Below the pieces are notes generated by a model. It saw only the letters and a program-made list of their open reading frames with translations, did no database searches and was not told the origin of the DNA. Shown here piece by piece: positions 25,490 to 34,922 of a stretch of DNA of 64,000 nucleotides. Within the stretch, counting starts at the first letter, position 1. Every line of letters begins with the position of its first letter. A program made the position numbers and the translations under genes. The stretch lies in contig NZ_AP018920.1 in NCBI RefSeq assembly GCF_003945385.1, positions 2,976,001 to 3,040,000 of the forward strand, read 5' to 3'. This DNA is from Pseudonocardia autotrophica (GTDB lineage Bacteria > Actinomycetota > Actinomycetes > Mycobacteriales > Pseudonocardiaceae).

Positions 25490-26908
25490 TCAGCCGATCC
25501 GGGCCTTGGACCCGAGCAGGCCCTGCGGTCGGAACACCAGGATCACGATCAGCACCGCCAGACCGCCGAGGTACTTGAGGTCCAGCGGCAGCACGAGCGT
25601 GGAGAGCTGCACCAGCACACCGACGATCAGGCAGCCGATCAGCGCGCCGTACGCGGTGCCGAGGCCACCGAGGATGACCCCGGCGAACATCAGCAGCAGC
25701 AGCCGGAAGCCCATCTCGTACTGCACGGTGCTGGAGAGCTCGGAGAGCGCGAACAGCACACCGCCGAGGGTGGCCAGCGCGCCACCGAGCATCCAGACGA
25801 ACAGGATCACCCGGTCGACGTTGATGCCGGACGAGGCGGCCAGGTCCCGGTTGTCGGACACGGCCCGCATCGCCTTGCCGATCCGGGTCTTCTGCAACAG
25901 CAGCGCGACCCCGACCAGCACCACGATCGACACGATGATCGCCGAGAGGTCCTTGTCGGTGAGTGCGATCGGCCCGTAGTTGCGCACCGTCTGGGCGGTG
26001 TAGTCGGCGAACGACTCCGACCGGCCGCCGAAGATGATCAGGACCAGGTAGCGCAGCGCGATGCCGAGACCGATCGACACGACGAGCTGGGCGATCAACC
26101 CGGCGCCCCGGCGTCTGAGCCGCCGCCATATGCCGAGTTCGTTGGCTGCGCCGAGGAGTGCACCGACGAGCATCGCGATGATCGTCGCGGGGATCAGCTG
26201 CACCCCGCCGCCGACGTTGATGAACCAGGCGACGACCGCGCCGATGGTCACCATCTCGCCGTGCGCGAAGTTGGTCAGGCCGGTGGTGCCGAAGATCAGC
26301 GACAGGCCGACCGCGGCGATGCCGATCACCAGGCCGAACCGGATGCCGTCGACGAGCAGGCGCAGGAACATGGCGAACCCGCCGCCGGCGCCGCCCGCGA
26401 CCTCCTCACCGAACCGGAAGACGACGGTGTTCAGTGCGCCGTCGCTGACCTCGCGGACGGTCTCGCCCTGCAGGACCTCGGTGCCGGGAGGGAGCGTGGA
26501 CTCGTCGAGCCGGAAGGTGTAGCTGCCGGCGGAGGGGACCGTGAGCTCCCAGCGGCCGGTCGCCTCCGAGGTCGCCTCCCCGGCCGGGGCGCCGTCGAGT
26601 TCGGCGGTGATCGTGACGCCGGCCAGTGGCTCGCCGTCCTGGTCACGCAGGGTGCCGCTGACCTCGATGCCGTCGGTCTGCTGGGCGGGGGCCGCTGTGG
26701 CCTGGGAGACGGCCTGCGGGGTGGCCGGGGGAGTCGTGGTGGCGGCGAGCGCGGTACCGGACAGGGCTAGCCCGCCGACGAGTACGACGAGCAGGCCGAT
26801 CAGCCAGCGTGCGGTGGCGGGGACCGATGGTCGTCGCGGGCCGGCGCCCGCGCGGACGGTCCCCGCGCTGTCGGCGCGCTCGCGGCGCGGAGTGCGGGGT
26901 GGTGACAA
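25490..26908 (-). CDS. livH: LivH permease with N-terminal extracellular carboxypeptidase-regulatory-like domain
   Basis: A protein of 472 aa against about 300 for classical LivH. Residues 35-56 are a membrane or signal segment, followed by a Thr/Pro/Ala linker and an Ig-like CarboxypepD_reg domain (about 80-165, with VSGTLRDQDGEPLAGVTITA and TGRWELTVPSAGSYTF). The true permease is about 178-472 (GLTNFAHGEMVTIGA; SDNRDLAASSGINVDRVI; ending FRPQGLLGSK). The extra domain probably sits outside the membrane near the substrate-binding lipoprotein. The start appears to be TTG at 26906-26908; no ATG or GTG fits before the first hydrophobic segment. First gene of the operon. Confidence 0.88.
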   Translation of the reverse strand: MSPPRTPRRERADSAGTVRAGAGPRRPSVPATARWLIGLLVVLVGGLALSGTALAATTTPPATPQAVSQATAAPAQQTDGIEVSGTLRDQDGEPLAGVTITAELDGAPAGEATSEATGRWELTVPSAGSYTFRLDESTLPPGTEVLQGETVREVSDGALNTVVFRFGEEVAGGAGGGFAMFLRLLVDGIRFGLVIGIAAVGLSLIFGTTGLTNFAHGEMVTIGAVVAWFINVGGGVQLIPATIIAMLVGALLGAANELGIWRRLRRRGAGLIAQLVVSIGLGIALRYLVLIIFGGRSESFADYTAQTVRNYGPIALTDKDLSAIIVSIVVLVGVALLLQKTRIGKAMRAVSDNRDLAASSGINVDRVILFVWMLGGALATLGGVLFALSELSSTVQYEMGFRLLLLMFAGVILGGLGTAYGALIGCLIVGVLVQLSTLVLPLDLKYLGGLAVLIVILVFRPQGLLGSKARIG

Positions 26909-27019
26909 CGTTCGTCCGTCCTCGTGGGGCGTCGTGCGGACACCCGGGTGGGTGATCTGGGCGAACGTAGCCGAGGAGAGGACTGGTACGAACGTCTCGA
27001 ACCAGGCCGTAGCCGAGAC

Positions 27020-27031
27020 GTAACCCGTTAC
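27020..27031. promoter_or_regulatory. Palindrome GTAAC-CC-GTTAC between livH and the thioesterase gene
   Basis: A perfect 5-2-5 dyad about 110 bases upstream of the livH start and 17 bases past the thioesterase stop. It could be an operator for the liv operon; no other copy was noted. Confidence 0.3.
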
Positions 27032-27047
27032 TACCGGATTGCGACTG

Positions 27048-27476
27048 TCAGGACACGAGGGGTCGTGTGTCGCGGTGCAGACAGGTGAGTTTCGCGGTAC
27101 AGACGCGGCGGCCGTCGTCGTCGACGAGCACGATCTCCGACGTCGAGGTGGAACGCCCGACGTGGATCGGCCGGGCCGTCCCGGTCACGTGGCCCTTGGT
27201 GGCCGACCGGTGGTGGGTGCAGGCCAGCTCGAGGCCGACCGGGAAGCGCTCCGGCAGGGAATGCAGCGCGGAGAGGGTGGAACCGAGCGTCTCGGCCAGC
27301 ACGCCGCTCGCGCCGCCGTGCAGCAGGCCGAACGGCTGCAGGTTGCCCGCGACCGGCATCCGGCCGACGACCTCGTCGAGGCTCAGCGAGACGATCTCGA
27401 TCCCCATCCGGTCGTTGAGCTGGCCTCCGGCGTGTTCCGGCGGGATCTGGGGGAGCTGGGCGGGATCGATCGGCAC
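27048..27476 (-). CDS. Hotdog-fold thioesterase (PaaI/YdiI-like)
   Basis: A 142-aa hotdog acyl-CoA thioesterase. The signature helix region FGLLHGGASGVLAETLGS has the G-x-x-HGG element, and the Glu of AETLGS is the probable catalytic residue, as in YdiI/MenI-type enzymes. It hydrolyses aromatic or short-chain acyl-CoA; substrate unknown. GTG at 27474-27476. Divergent from the carbonic anhydrase gene (154 bp). Confidence 0.87.
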   Translation of the reverse strand: MPIDPAQLPQIPPEHAGGQLNDRMGIEIVSLSLDEVVGRMPVAGNLQPFGLLHGGASGVLAETLGSTLSALHSLPERFPVGLELACTHHRSATKGHVTGTARPIHVGRSTSTSEIVLVDDDGRRVCTAKLTCLHRDTRPLVS

Positions 27477-27630
27477 CAGGGAACCCTAAGCCCATCCGGC
27501 CGAGCCCCGCGGAGCGGTTCCGGACGCATCGGTTCCGGACACATCACAGCGTGCGCACTTGCCGTCGTGGCCCGGGTCGGCGATGTTCACCGTGCACACG
27601 CAAGCACCGGAGATGAGGACGAGACAGCGC

Positions 27631-28230
27631 ATGGTCAATGACACCAGGCCCACGGCGACCGAGGCGTGGTCGATGCTGCTCGAGGGCAACGTCCGCTGGC
27701 AGCGCGACGAGCGTCAGGAGCCGCGCCGGTCGGCGGAGGAGCGGGCCGCGGTGCTCGCCGAGCAGAAGCCGGCCGCGATGATCCTGTCCTGCTCGGACTC
27801 GCGGGTCCCGGCGGAACTGGTCTTCGATCTGGGGCTGGGGGACCTGTTCGTCGTCCGCACGGCCGGCCAGGTCGTCGACGACGCGGTGCTGGGGACACTC
27901 GCCTTCGGCGCCGGGGCACTGGGTATCCCGCTGCTGGTCGTGCTCGGCCACTCGCAGTGCGGCGCGGTGAAGGCGGCGGTGGAGGTGGCCGGGGGAGCGC
28001 CGCTGCCCGCGCCGGCGACGCTGGGCGCACTGGTGCAGGACATCGTCCCGGTCTGTGCGGGCGCGGCGGCCGGTGACGAGGGCATCGCCTCGGCGGTGGA
28101 CGCCAACGTCCGCCGGGTGGTCGCCCAGCTGACCGCGGCCCCGTCGCTGTCCGGAGCGGTCTGCAACAACCGGCTGAAGATCGTCGGGGCCCGCTACGAC
28201 CTGCCGACCGGTGCCGTGCTGGAGGTCTGA
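27631..28230 (+). CDS. Beta-class carbonic anhydrase
   Basis: A 199-aa zinc enzyme interconverting CO2 and bicarbonate. Zinc ligands are C54, H107 and C110 (SCSDSRVPAE; LGHSQCGAV), with the Asp56-Arg58 dyad that controls the active site. ATG at 27631 was chosen because the helix TATEAWSMLLEGNVRW opens the family domain there; an in-frame ATG at 27559 would add 24 residues. The 3' end overlaps the convergent methyltransferase gene by 37 bp. Confidence 0.93.
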   Translation: MVNDTRPTATEAWSMLLEGNVRWQRDERQEPRRSAEERAAVLAEQKPAAMILSCSDSRVPAELVFDLGLGDLFVVRTAGQVVDDAVLGTLAFGAGALGIPLLVVLGHSQCGAVKAAVEVAGGAPLPAPATLGALVQDIVPVCAGAAAGDEGIASAVDANVRRVVAQLTAAPSLSGAVCNNRLKIVGARYDLPTGAVLEV

Positions 28231-29081
28231 GCCGCCGCCGGCCTGCGGGTCACGAAGATCGCCGTGCCGGGGAACAGCTCGCCGCGCAGCGGCGACCACT
28301 GTCCCCAGATCCGGTCGTGCCCCTCCGGCCACTCCGGCTCGACCAGGTCCTCCAGGACCAGCCCGGCGGCGACCACGTCCCGGATCCGGTCGCCGAGCGT
28401 GCGGTGGTGCTCGACGTAGGTGGCCCGGCCGGTCGCATCCACCTCCAGGTAGGGGGTGCGGTCGAAATAGGACTGTGTGACGGTCAGCCCGGCCGGGCCG
28501 GGATCGTCGGAGAACGCCCAGCGCATCGGGTGGTTCACCGCGAACACCCAGCGCCCGCCGGGCCGCAGCACCCGGTACACCTCGCGCATCACCCGTGCCG
28601 GGTCGGCCACGAACGGGATCGCCCCGAACGCCGAGCACGCCAGGTCGAAGGAACGGTCGGCGAACGGCAGGTGCTCGGCGCCGGCCTGCACCAGCGGGAC
28701 GTCGGTGCCGAGCTCCCGGTTCAGCCGGGCGGCGTGCCGGAGCATCCCCCCGGAGACGTCCAGCGCCACCGGGAGCGCGCCCTGGGCGGCCAGCCACCGG
28801 CTGCACGGCGCGGAGCCGGCGCCGACCTCGAGCACCCGGGCCCCCGGCAGCGCCTCGGCCGGGGCGAGCAGCCGGGCGTCCTCCTCGTGCAGGCTCTCCG
28901 GGCACCAGACGAACTCGGCGTCGCCGATGTCGGAACCGTGCTCGTGGAGGTAGTCGTCGGCGTCGGCGTCCCACCAGCGCCGGCCGGCGCTCTCGGACTC
29001 GGCGCTGCTCACCCGCCTGCGGGCGAGCCCGGTGGTACCGAGAACGGACTCGGCGCTGCTGTACTCGTCGCGGCTGCTCAT
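28194..29081 (-). CDS. Class I SAM-dependent methyltransferase
   Basis: A 295-aa protein of the Methyltransf_11 type: SAM motif I VLEVGAGSAPCSRWLA, motif II around VALDVSGGMLRHA, motif post-I AEHLPFADRSFDLACSAFGA and YRVLRPGGRWVFAVNH. The N-terminus (WWDADADDYLHEHG) is typical of a large actinobacterial subgroup with unknown small-molecule substrates. ATG at 29079-29081. Substrate not identifiable. The end overlaps the carbonic anhydrase gene on the other strand. Confidence 0.85.
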   Translation of the reverse strand: MSSRDEYSSAESVLGTTGLARRRVSSAESESAGRRWWDADADDYLHEHGSDIGDAEFVWCPESLHEEDARLLAPAEALPGARVLEVGAGSAPCSRWLAAQGALPVALDVSGGMLRHAARLNRELGTDVPLVQAGAEHLPFADRSFDLACSAFGAIPFVADPARVMREVYRVLRPGGRWVFAVNHPMRWAFSDDPGPAGLTVTQSYFDRTPYLEVDATGRATYVEHHRTLGDRIRDVVAAGLVLEDLVEPEWPEGHDRIWGQWSPLRGELFPGTAIFVTRRPAAAQTSSTAPVGRS

Positions 29082-29408
29082 GGCCGCCCGATCGTCGCAG
29101 AGGGCCGCCGGGCCCGGGCCCGGCCGTCCCCGCTCAACCGTTCACCGGACCCGCATTGCCCGAGTGATTCCGGCCCGCGTAGCATGTTCCGCGCACTGTG
29201 GTCAACGTGGCGGACGACCGTCGACGCCGGGCCAGCCCCGCACGACCGTTGCGCCGTAGACGGATTCAGATCACGGGAATCGACGCCAGAGGGTGACTGT
29301 TCCAGTAGGGAGACTTACACAGTCACAGCTACACACACCAGAAGCGGGCGCTGCTGCAGCAGCGTCCGCACCGAGACCGCCAGAAAATCCATCGGAGCAC
29401 CCCACTAC
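29082..29408 (+). promoter_or_regulatory. rpsA promoter and long 5' leader
   Basis: No gene is seen in these 327 bases. A sigma-A-type promoter candidate is TTGCCC (29156-29161), 18-bp spacer, TAGCAT (29180-29185), predicting a start near 29192 and a leader of about 217 bases. Long leaders allow S1 autoregulation in other bacteria; that is inference here. A weak GGAG lies 12 bases before the rpsA ATG. Confidence 0.5.
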
Positions 29409-30902
29409 ATGTCCACCGACACCACCGCCGCCCCGACCACGCCGCAGGTCGCTATCAACGACATCGGGTCGGAGGAGGACTTCCTCGCCGCCATCGACCT
29501 GACGATCAAGTACTTCAACGATGGCGACATCGTCGAGGGCACGATCGTCAAGGTCGACCGCGACGAGGTCCTGCTCGACATCGGCTACAAGACCGAGGGC
29601 GTCATCCCCTCGCGTGAGCTGTCGATCAAGCACGACGTCGACCCCGCAGAGGTGGTCGAGGTCGGCGAGTTCGTCGAGGCCCTCGTTCTCCAGAAGGAGG
29701 ACAAGGAAGGCCGTCTCATCCTGTCCAAGAAGCGCGCGCAGTACGAGCGCGCCTGGGGCACGATCGAGGCCCTCAAGGAGGCCGACGAGCCGGTCGAGGG
29801 CACCGTCATCGAGGTCGTCAAGGGCGGCCTGATCCTGGACATCGGGCTCCGGGGCTTCCTGCCGGCGTCGCTGGTCGAGATGCGCCGGGTGCGCGACCTC
29901 CAGCCCTACGTCGGTCGCAAGATCGAGGCCAAGATCATCGAGCTGGACAAGAACCGCAACAACGTGGTCCTGTCCCGCCGCGCCTGGCTGGAGCAGACCC
30001 AGTCCGAGGTCCGCAGCGAGTTCCTCAACCAGCTGCAGCGCGGTCAGGTCCGCAAGGGCGTCGTCTCCTCGGTGGTCAACTTCGGTGCCTTCGTCGACCT
30101 GGGCGGTGTCGACGGCCTGGTGCACGTCTCCGAGCTGTCCTGGAAGCACATCGACCACCCGTCCGAGGTCGTCGAGGTCGGCCAGGAGGTCACCGTCGAG
30201 GTTCTCGACGTCGACCTGGACCGCGAGCGTGTCTCCCTGTCGCTGAAGGCGACCCAGGAGGACCCGTGGCGGCTCTACGCCCGGACCCACGCGATCGGCC
30301 AGATCGTGCCGGGCAAGGTCACCAAGCTCGTTCCGTTCGGCGCGTTCGTCCGCGTCGAGGAGGGCATCGAGGGCCTGGTGCACATCTCCGAGCTGGCCGA
30401 GCGCCACGTGGAGATCCCGGAGCAGGTCGTGCAGGTCGGCGACGACGCGATGGTCAAGGTCATCGACATCGACCTCGACCGGCGCCGCATCTCGCTCTCG
30501 CTGAAGCAGGCCAACGAGGGCATGACGGTCGACACCGAGTTCGACCCGACCCGCTACGGCATGGCCGCCGAGTACGACGACCAGGGGAACTACATCTACC
30601 CCGAGGGCTTCGACGTCGACTCCGGCGACTGGAAGGAGGGCTTCGACGAGGCCCGCGCCGCGTGGGAGAAGCAGTACGCCGAGGCGCACACCCGCTACGA
30701 GCAGCACATCGCGCAGCTCCGCAAGGCCGCCGAGGCCGAGGCGGAGGGTGGCGACGACGTCGCTCCGGCGAACTACTCGTCGGGCGGTGACACCGAGGAG
30801 CGCTCGTCCGGCCAGGCCGAGACCAGCTCCAGCAGCGGTGGCTCGCTCGCCAGTGACGAGCAGCTCGCCGCCCTGCGGGAGAAGCTCTCCGGCGGAGCCT
30901 GA
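29409..30902 (+). CDS. rpsA: 30S ribosomal protein S1
   Basis: Ribosomal protein S1 of 497 aa with four S1 (OB-fold) repeats, at about residues 38-107, 125-190, 212-280 and 297-366. Repeats 3 and 4 carry the strong motifs NFGAFVDLGGVDGLVHVSEL and PFGAFVRVEEGIEGLVHISE. The tail is acidic and Ser-rich, ending LASDEQLAALREKLSGGA, as in mycobacterial S1. It helps bind mRNA to the small subunit. ATG at 29409. Two terminator hairpins follow. Confidence 0.97.
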   Translation: MSTDTTAAPTTPQVAINDIGSEEDFLAAIDLTIKYFNDGDIVEGTIVKVDRDEVLLDIGYKTEGVIPSRELSIKHDVDPAEVVEVGEFVEALVLQKEDKEGRLILSKKRAQYERAWGTIEALKEADEPVEGTVIEVVKGGLILDIGLRGFLPASLVEMRRVRDLQPYVGRKIEAKIIELDKNRNNVVLSRRAWLEQTQSEVRSEFLNQLQRGQVRKGVVSSVVNFGAFVDLGGVDGLVHVSELSWKHIDHPSEVVEVGQEVTVEVLDVDLDRERVSLSLKATQEDPWRLYARTHAIGQIVPGKVTKLVPFGAFVRVEEGIEGLVHISELAERHVEIPEQVVQVGDDAMVKVIDIDLDRRRISLSLKQANEGMTVDTEFDPTRYGMAAEYDDQGNYIYPEGFDVDSGDWKEGFDEARAAWEKQYAEAHTRYEQHIAQLRKAAEAEAEGGDDVAPANYSSGGDTEERSSGQAETSSSSGGSLASDEQLAALREKLSGGA

Positions 30903-30908
30903 TCCGCG

Positions 30909-30934
30909 GATCCGGTCCCGCTCCGGACCGGATC
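30909..30934 (+). terminator. First hairpin after rpsA
   Basis: A perfect 10-bp stem (30909-30918 with 30925-30934, 6-base loop), 7 bases after the stop. Confidence 0.6.
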
Positions 30935-30942
30935 ACGATCCG

Positions 30943-30983
30943 CACCGAGCCCCGGTGACCCGCGCGGTCACCGGGGCTCGGTG
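30943..30983 (+). terminator. Second, strong hairpin after rpsA
   Basis: A perfect 18-bp stem (30943-30960 with 30966-30983, 5-base loop). It is the most stable hairpin in the middle of the window and likely terminates rpsA transcription together with the one before it. Confidence 0.85.
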
Positions 30984-31163
30984 CGTGTGCGGGTGGATGT
31001 CCCGGGTGCAGGCACGGGCGGGTGAACAGCCCGCAGCGGTCCGGTTGCGTTGCGCGGCGTGTCGGTGGATACGCGCCGGGGGCAGATCACGGTTCGGCAC
31101 CGTTCCATGACGCTCCGGGTGGGTTCCGGGAGTCGATCTCCGCATGCGGCCTAGATTGTTCAC

Positions 31164-31985
31164 ATGGCCGGCTGCTCCGTCCGCCGGACGCGATCCGGCA
31201 CGTCCCTTCCCTCTCCTGCGAACCGCCTCCGGCACCGGCGGATCGCCCTGCTCGCCGGTGCCGCCCTGCTCACCGGGGTGATCAGCGGCTGCGGCATCGC
31301 CTCCGGTGATCCGGGGATCGCCGTTCCGACGTTCGCCACGGAGGAGACCGCGGTCGTCGGGGCCGACGGTGGGCCGCCGCCGATCGCACTGCCCACCGAC
31401 TGCGCGCGGCTGATGGACCCGGAGCAGGCCGGTGCCCTGTTCGGGCAGGCGCTCGGCTCGGTGTCGGTCCAGTCGGTGCGCGGCGTCGCCGAGCCCGCGG
31501 TGAACCGCACCGAGCGCACGGCGTGCACCTACCGGGCCGGTGGCCAGGCCTTCGACGGGCCCGGTAACCGCGGCCCGGTGCTGTACCAGCTCAACATCGG
31601 CCGCTACGGCGACGCCGCGTCGGCGACCCGGCAGTGGCAGCTCAACACCAACGCCGAGCGGTCGAACGCGATCGCCTCCCGCGACGTCACCGTGGGGAAC
31701 GTGCCCGGTGTGCTGATCGAGCGGCCCGACGAGTCGACGCTGGCACTCGTCTACGGCGTCGACACGCTGACCTTCGTGCTGCCGGTCGCGGCACCGGGCC
31801 AGAACCGGTCCGCCGCCGAGACGCTGCCCGACCTGGCGCAGCGGATCATCCCGGCGCTGACCCCGACCCAGCCGCCCACGGTGGAACCGCCTGCTCCCGC
31901 CGCGACCCCGGCGGCACCGCCGCCCGTGGCGCCGGCGCCGCAGGCGGGCCGGGCGCCCGCCGAGGACACCCCCGGCACCACCTGA
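31164..31985 (+). CDS. DUF3558-like secreted lipoprotein
   Basis: A 273-aa lipoprotein with a basic N-terminus, hydrophobic segment and lipobox ISGC (Cys43). The folded part (about 80-235) starts with [20 protein letters not shown] and includes a second Cys in ACTYRAGG, a pattern resembling DUF3558/sensor-type lipoproteins. The tail is Pro/Ala-rich. ATG at 31164. It precedes coaE by 13 bp and may share its transcript. Function unknown. Confidence 0.75.
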   Translation: MAGCSVRRTRSGTSLPSPANRLRHRRIALLAGAALLTGVISGCGIASGDPGIAVPTFATEETAVVGADGGPPPIALPTDCARLMDPEQAGALFGQALGSVSVQSVRGVAEPAVNRTERTACTYRAGGQAFDGPGNRGPVLYQLNIGRYGDAASATRQWQLNTNAERSNAIASRDVTVGNVPGVLIERPDESTLALVYGVDTLTFVLPVAAPGQNRSAAETLPDLAQRIIPALTPTQPPTVEPPAPAATPAAPPPVAPAPQAGRAPAEDTPGTT

Positions 31986-31998
31986 TTACGGTGGGCCC

Positions 31999-33126
31999 GT
32001 GCTGCGGACAGGGCTGACCGGGGGTATCGGGGCGGGCAAGTCGACGGTCGCCCGCCGTCTCGTCGAGCGTGGGGCGGTGCTGGTCGACTCCGATCTGCTG
32101 GCCCGCGAGGTCGTCGCCGCGGGCACCGAGGGGCTCGCCGCGATCGTGGCGGCGTTCGGCGACGGGGTGCTGCGGCCGGACGGGGAACTGGACCGGCCGG
32201 CGCTGGCCTCGATCGTCTTCGGTGACGCCGAGGCCCGCGGCGTGCTCGACGGGATCGTGCACCCCCTGGTCCGTGCCCGATCCGACGAGCTGGTCGCCGC
32301 CGCGGCGCCGGACGCGATCGTCGTGCAGGATGTCCCGCTGCTGGTGGAGGGCGGGATGGCGGCGGCGTTCCCGCTGGTCGTGGTGGTCGGGGTGGACGCC
32401 GAGGAGCGGATCAGGCGCCTGGTCTCGGCCCGCGGTATGTCCGAACAGGACGCCAGGGCCCGGATCGCCGCGCAGGCGACCGACGAGGGCAGGCGGGCCG
32501 CCGCGGACGTCTGGCTGGACAACTCCGGCGCCGAGGACGACACGCGCCGCCGGGTGGACGCGCTGTGGGACGGCCGGCTGCTCGGTTTCGAGGAGAACCT
32601 GCGGCTCGGCCGTCCGGTGCCGGACGGGCCGCCGCTGCTGGTCGAGGCCGATCCGGACTGGCCGGAGCAGGCCCGCCGGCTCGCCGAGCGGATCGGTCGT
32701 GCGGCGGGGGAGCGCGGCCGCGGGGTGGAGCACGTGGGCGCCACCGCGGTGCCCGGGCTGCCCGCCCGCGACGTGCTGGACCTGCAACTCGCCGTGGAAT
32801 CCCGGTCGGACGCCGCGGCGCTGGGCGACCGGCTGGCCGTCGCCGGGTTCCCGGAGGATCCCGGTGCCGCCCCGGACGGTGCGGGAACGGTGCGGGTGCA
32901 CCGCTCCGCGGATCCCGGCCGGCCCGCCGTGGTCGTCGTGCGGGTGCACGGATCCGCCGCCTGGCGGCACGCGCTGGGGATGCGGGACCGGCTGCGGGCC
33001 GACCCGCGCTCGCGGGACGGCTACACCGAGCGTCGTCGTGCCGCCGCCGCGCTGTACGGGGCCGATCCGGACTCCCGTCGCTACACCGCGCACACGGCCG
33101 CCTGGCGGGATGACCCGGACGAGTGA
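31999..33126 (+). CDS. coaE: Dephospho-CoA kinase fused to a GrpB/UPF0157 domain
   Basis: A two-domain protein of 375 aa. CoaE (about 1-200) phosphorylates dephospho-CoA, the last step of coenzyme A synthesis: P-loop GGIGAGKST at 8-16, [12 protein letters not shown], and the lid [15 protein letters not shown]. The second domain (about 212-375) is GrpB-like: [36 protein letters not shown] and a nucleotidyltransferase-like fold. The same fusion is known in mycobacteria, where the C-terminal part is thought to aid folding. GTG at 31999. Confidence 0.93.
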   Translation: MLRTGLTGGIGAGKSTVARRLVERGAVLVDSDLLAREVVAAGTEGLAAIVAAFGDGVLRPDGELDRPALASIVFGDAEARGVLDGIVHPLVRARSDELVAAAAPDAIVVQDVPLLVEGGMAAAFPLVVVVGVDAEERIRRLVSARGMSEQDARARIAAQATDEGRRAAADVWLDNSGAEDDTRRRVDALWDGRLLGFEENLRLGRPVPDGPPLLVEADPDWPEQARRLAERIGRAAGERGRGVEHVGATAVPGLPARDVLDLQLAVESRSDAAALGDRLAVAGFPEDPGAAPDGAGTVRVHRSADPGRPAVVVVRVHGSAAWRHALGMRDRLRADPRSRDGYTERRRAAAALYGADPDSRRYTAHTAAWRDDPDE

Positions 33127-33308
33127 TCGATGCAGCGATGATCACACGATTCGTGACGGACGCGTGAAGAACCACCCGTTTCTGTAACGGCGCCCGCTCG
33201 TTGGTCGATTCAGGCGGGCAGAGGGTGTCGACGCTCGGTGTCCCGCCGGAGTACGGGCGGGGTTTCCGCCGTTCGGGCCGGTCTCCGGCGCGAACAGGGG
33301 AAACCGGG

Positions 33309-34145
33309 ATGCGGCGACGAGAGGACACGGGGTTGAGCACGGTGGTGCATCGATACGGGGCGGACGGCGGAGACGTCGAGCCCGGTCGCGCCCCGGACTT
33401 CACCCGTCCGGCGGAGTACGGCGAGGCGGAGTACGGCGAGCCGGACCCGTGGGCCGGCGACAACGGGACCGAGCACATCGACCACGACGCCTGGACCGGT
33501 GGCGCCGACGAGCCCCCGCCGATCAGTGGCGCGATGGTGCAGCAGCACCGCACGCTGCCGCACGGCGAGCTGCGCGCGGACTTCGGCGCGCACCTGGAGA
33601 CCCACTACCCCCGGCTGGTCGCCCAGCTGTACGCGATCACGCTGAACCCGCAGGATGCGCACGACGCCGTGCAGGACGCCTACTCACGGGCCTGGCGCCG
33701 GTGGTCGGCCCTGCGGCGCCGCGGGGCGGAGGGTCACGGCGACCACTCCGACGCCGCCGTCGGCTGGGTCCGCCGGGTCGCCATCCGGACCTCGATGCGC
33801 GGGCGGTTGCTGCGCTTCGGCAGGCGCAGGCGGCCGGCCGCGGAGGAGACCGACCCGCGGACCGGGGCGCTGCTGGAGGCGCTGGGCAGGCTCACCCCGC
33901 CGGACCGGCGGGCGGTGGTGCTGCACCACATGGCCGGCCTGACGGTCGGCGCGGTCGCCGAGCTGGAGGCGACCGACGAGCGGGAGATCGGCCGGCGGCT
34001 CGCCAGGGGGCGCGAGGTCGTCACCGAGGGGATGGCAGAGGTGCTGGAACAGATCGTGGGAGCGCCCGCACCCTATGTGGCGCGCCCCGCGTACGGCGGT
34101 CACGGCGGGTACGACCTGCGCGCCGCCGAGGGGGGACGGGGATGA
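33309..34145 (+). CDS. ECF-like RNA polymerase sigma factor
   Basis: A 278-aa sigma-70 family protein. A poorly conserved acidic N-terminal extension (1-95) is followed by region 2 (HYPRLVAQLYAITLNPQDAH, then AVQDAYSRAWRRW) and region 4 (LGRLTPPDRRAVVLHHMAGL, EIGRRLARGREVV), giving the SigE/ECF plan of two domains. ATG at 33309 follows AGGGG; later starts at TTG 33333 or GTG codons near 33342 are possible. Its stop overlaps the start of the next gene (ATGA), the usual arrangement of a sigma with its membrane partner. Confidence 0.82.
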   Translation: MRRREDTGLSTVVHRYGADGGDVEPGRAPDFTRPAEYGEAEYGEPDPWAGDNGTEHIDHDAWTGGADEPPPISGAMVQQHRTLPHGELRADFGAHLETHYPRLVAQLYAITLNPQDAHDAVQDAYSRAWRRWSALRRRGAEGHGDHSDAAVGWVRRVAIRTSMRGRLLRFGRRRRPAAEETDPRTGALLEALGRLTPPDRRAVVLHHMAGLTVGAVAELEATDEREIGRRLARGREVVTEGMAEVLEQIVGAPAPYVARPAYGGHGGYDLRAAEGGRG

Positions 34146-34915
34146 ACGGGTACCAGGACATCGATCACGAGTTCCACCGGCTCGACGACGTGCTGGCGGC
34201 AGCGGTTCCGCTGCCCGCGGTCGACGACGTGATCGCCCGCGCCGCGGGGGCGCGCCGGGCCACCTCCGCTGCCGCGGCGGCGGTGCTGACCGTCGGATCG
34301 CTGGGTGGGATCACCGCGGTCGCGACGGCCGCGGCGCCGGAGGGCAGCTTCGTCGCCTCGCCGTTCGCGATCGCCTCGCCGGGGAGCACTGCTCCGACGC
34401 CGGAGCGGATCGCCACCGGTGAGCCGCCGGCGAGCGCACCCGGCGACGACGCCGTGCCGCCCGCGTTCGACCCGACGACCGCCGTGGACGGGGGCGCACC
34501 GGCTCCGGGCACGCAGCCCCCGGCCGACGGCACCGCACCGGTCGTCCCGCCGCCGCCCGGCGGCGGGGTGGCCCCGCCGCCCCCCGGACCGCCGCTGCCC
34601 GCCCCGCCGTCGTCGACCCGGCCGACGCCCCCACCGTCGCAGCCGCCGCCGGAGACCAAGCCGCCGGAGGGCACGCCGGACCCGACCACGCCGCCGCCGT
34701 CGAGCGAGCCGCCGGAGACCACCGAGCCGCCGGAGGGTTCGCCGGACCCGACGACGCCGCCGCCGTCCAGCTCGAACGGTGAGGGCACGCCGGACCCGAC
34801 GACGTCGAACTCGGCCGCGCCCACGAGCACCTCGGACAGCCCCTCGCCGACCAGCACGTCCGAGTCGTCGACCACCGCCGTGGGGCAGGGCTCCGCCCCG
34901 CACGCGGCGCTCTGA
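34142..34915 (+). CDS. Single-pass membrane protein with Pro/Thr/Ser-rich exterior, candidate anti-sigma
   Basis: A 257-aa protein. A short cytosolic N-terminus (1-40, FHRLDDVLAAAVPLPAVDDV) is followed by one membrane helix (about 41-64) and a low-complexity extracellular part rich in Pro, Thr and Ser with repeated GTPDPTTPPPSS-like units. No zinc HxxxCxxC anti-sigma motif is present. Coupling to the sigma gene by ATGA and the topology suggest it anchors or senses for that sigma factor. That role is inference; the extracellular part could equally be a cell-wall-spanning stalk. Confidence 0.72.
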   Translation: MNGYQDIDHEFHRLDDVLAAAVPLPAVDDVIARAAGARRATSAAAAAVLTVGSLGGITAVATAAAPEGSFVASPFAIASPGSTAPTPERIATGEPPASAPGDDAVPPAFDPTTAVDGGAPAPGTQPPADGTAPVVPPPPGGGVAPPPPGPPLPAPPSSTRPTPPPSQPPPETKPPEGTPDPTTPPPSSEPPETTEPPEGSPDPTTPPPSSSNGEGTPDPTTSNSAAPTSTSDSPSPTSTSESSTTAVGQGSAPHAAL

Positions 34916-34922
34916 GCGGCGT

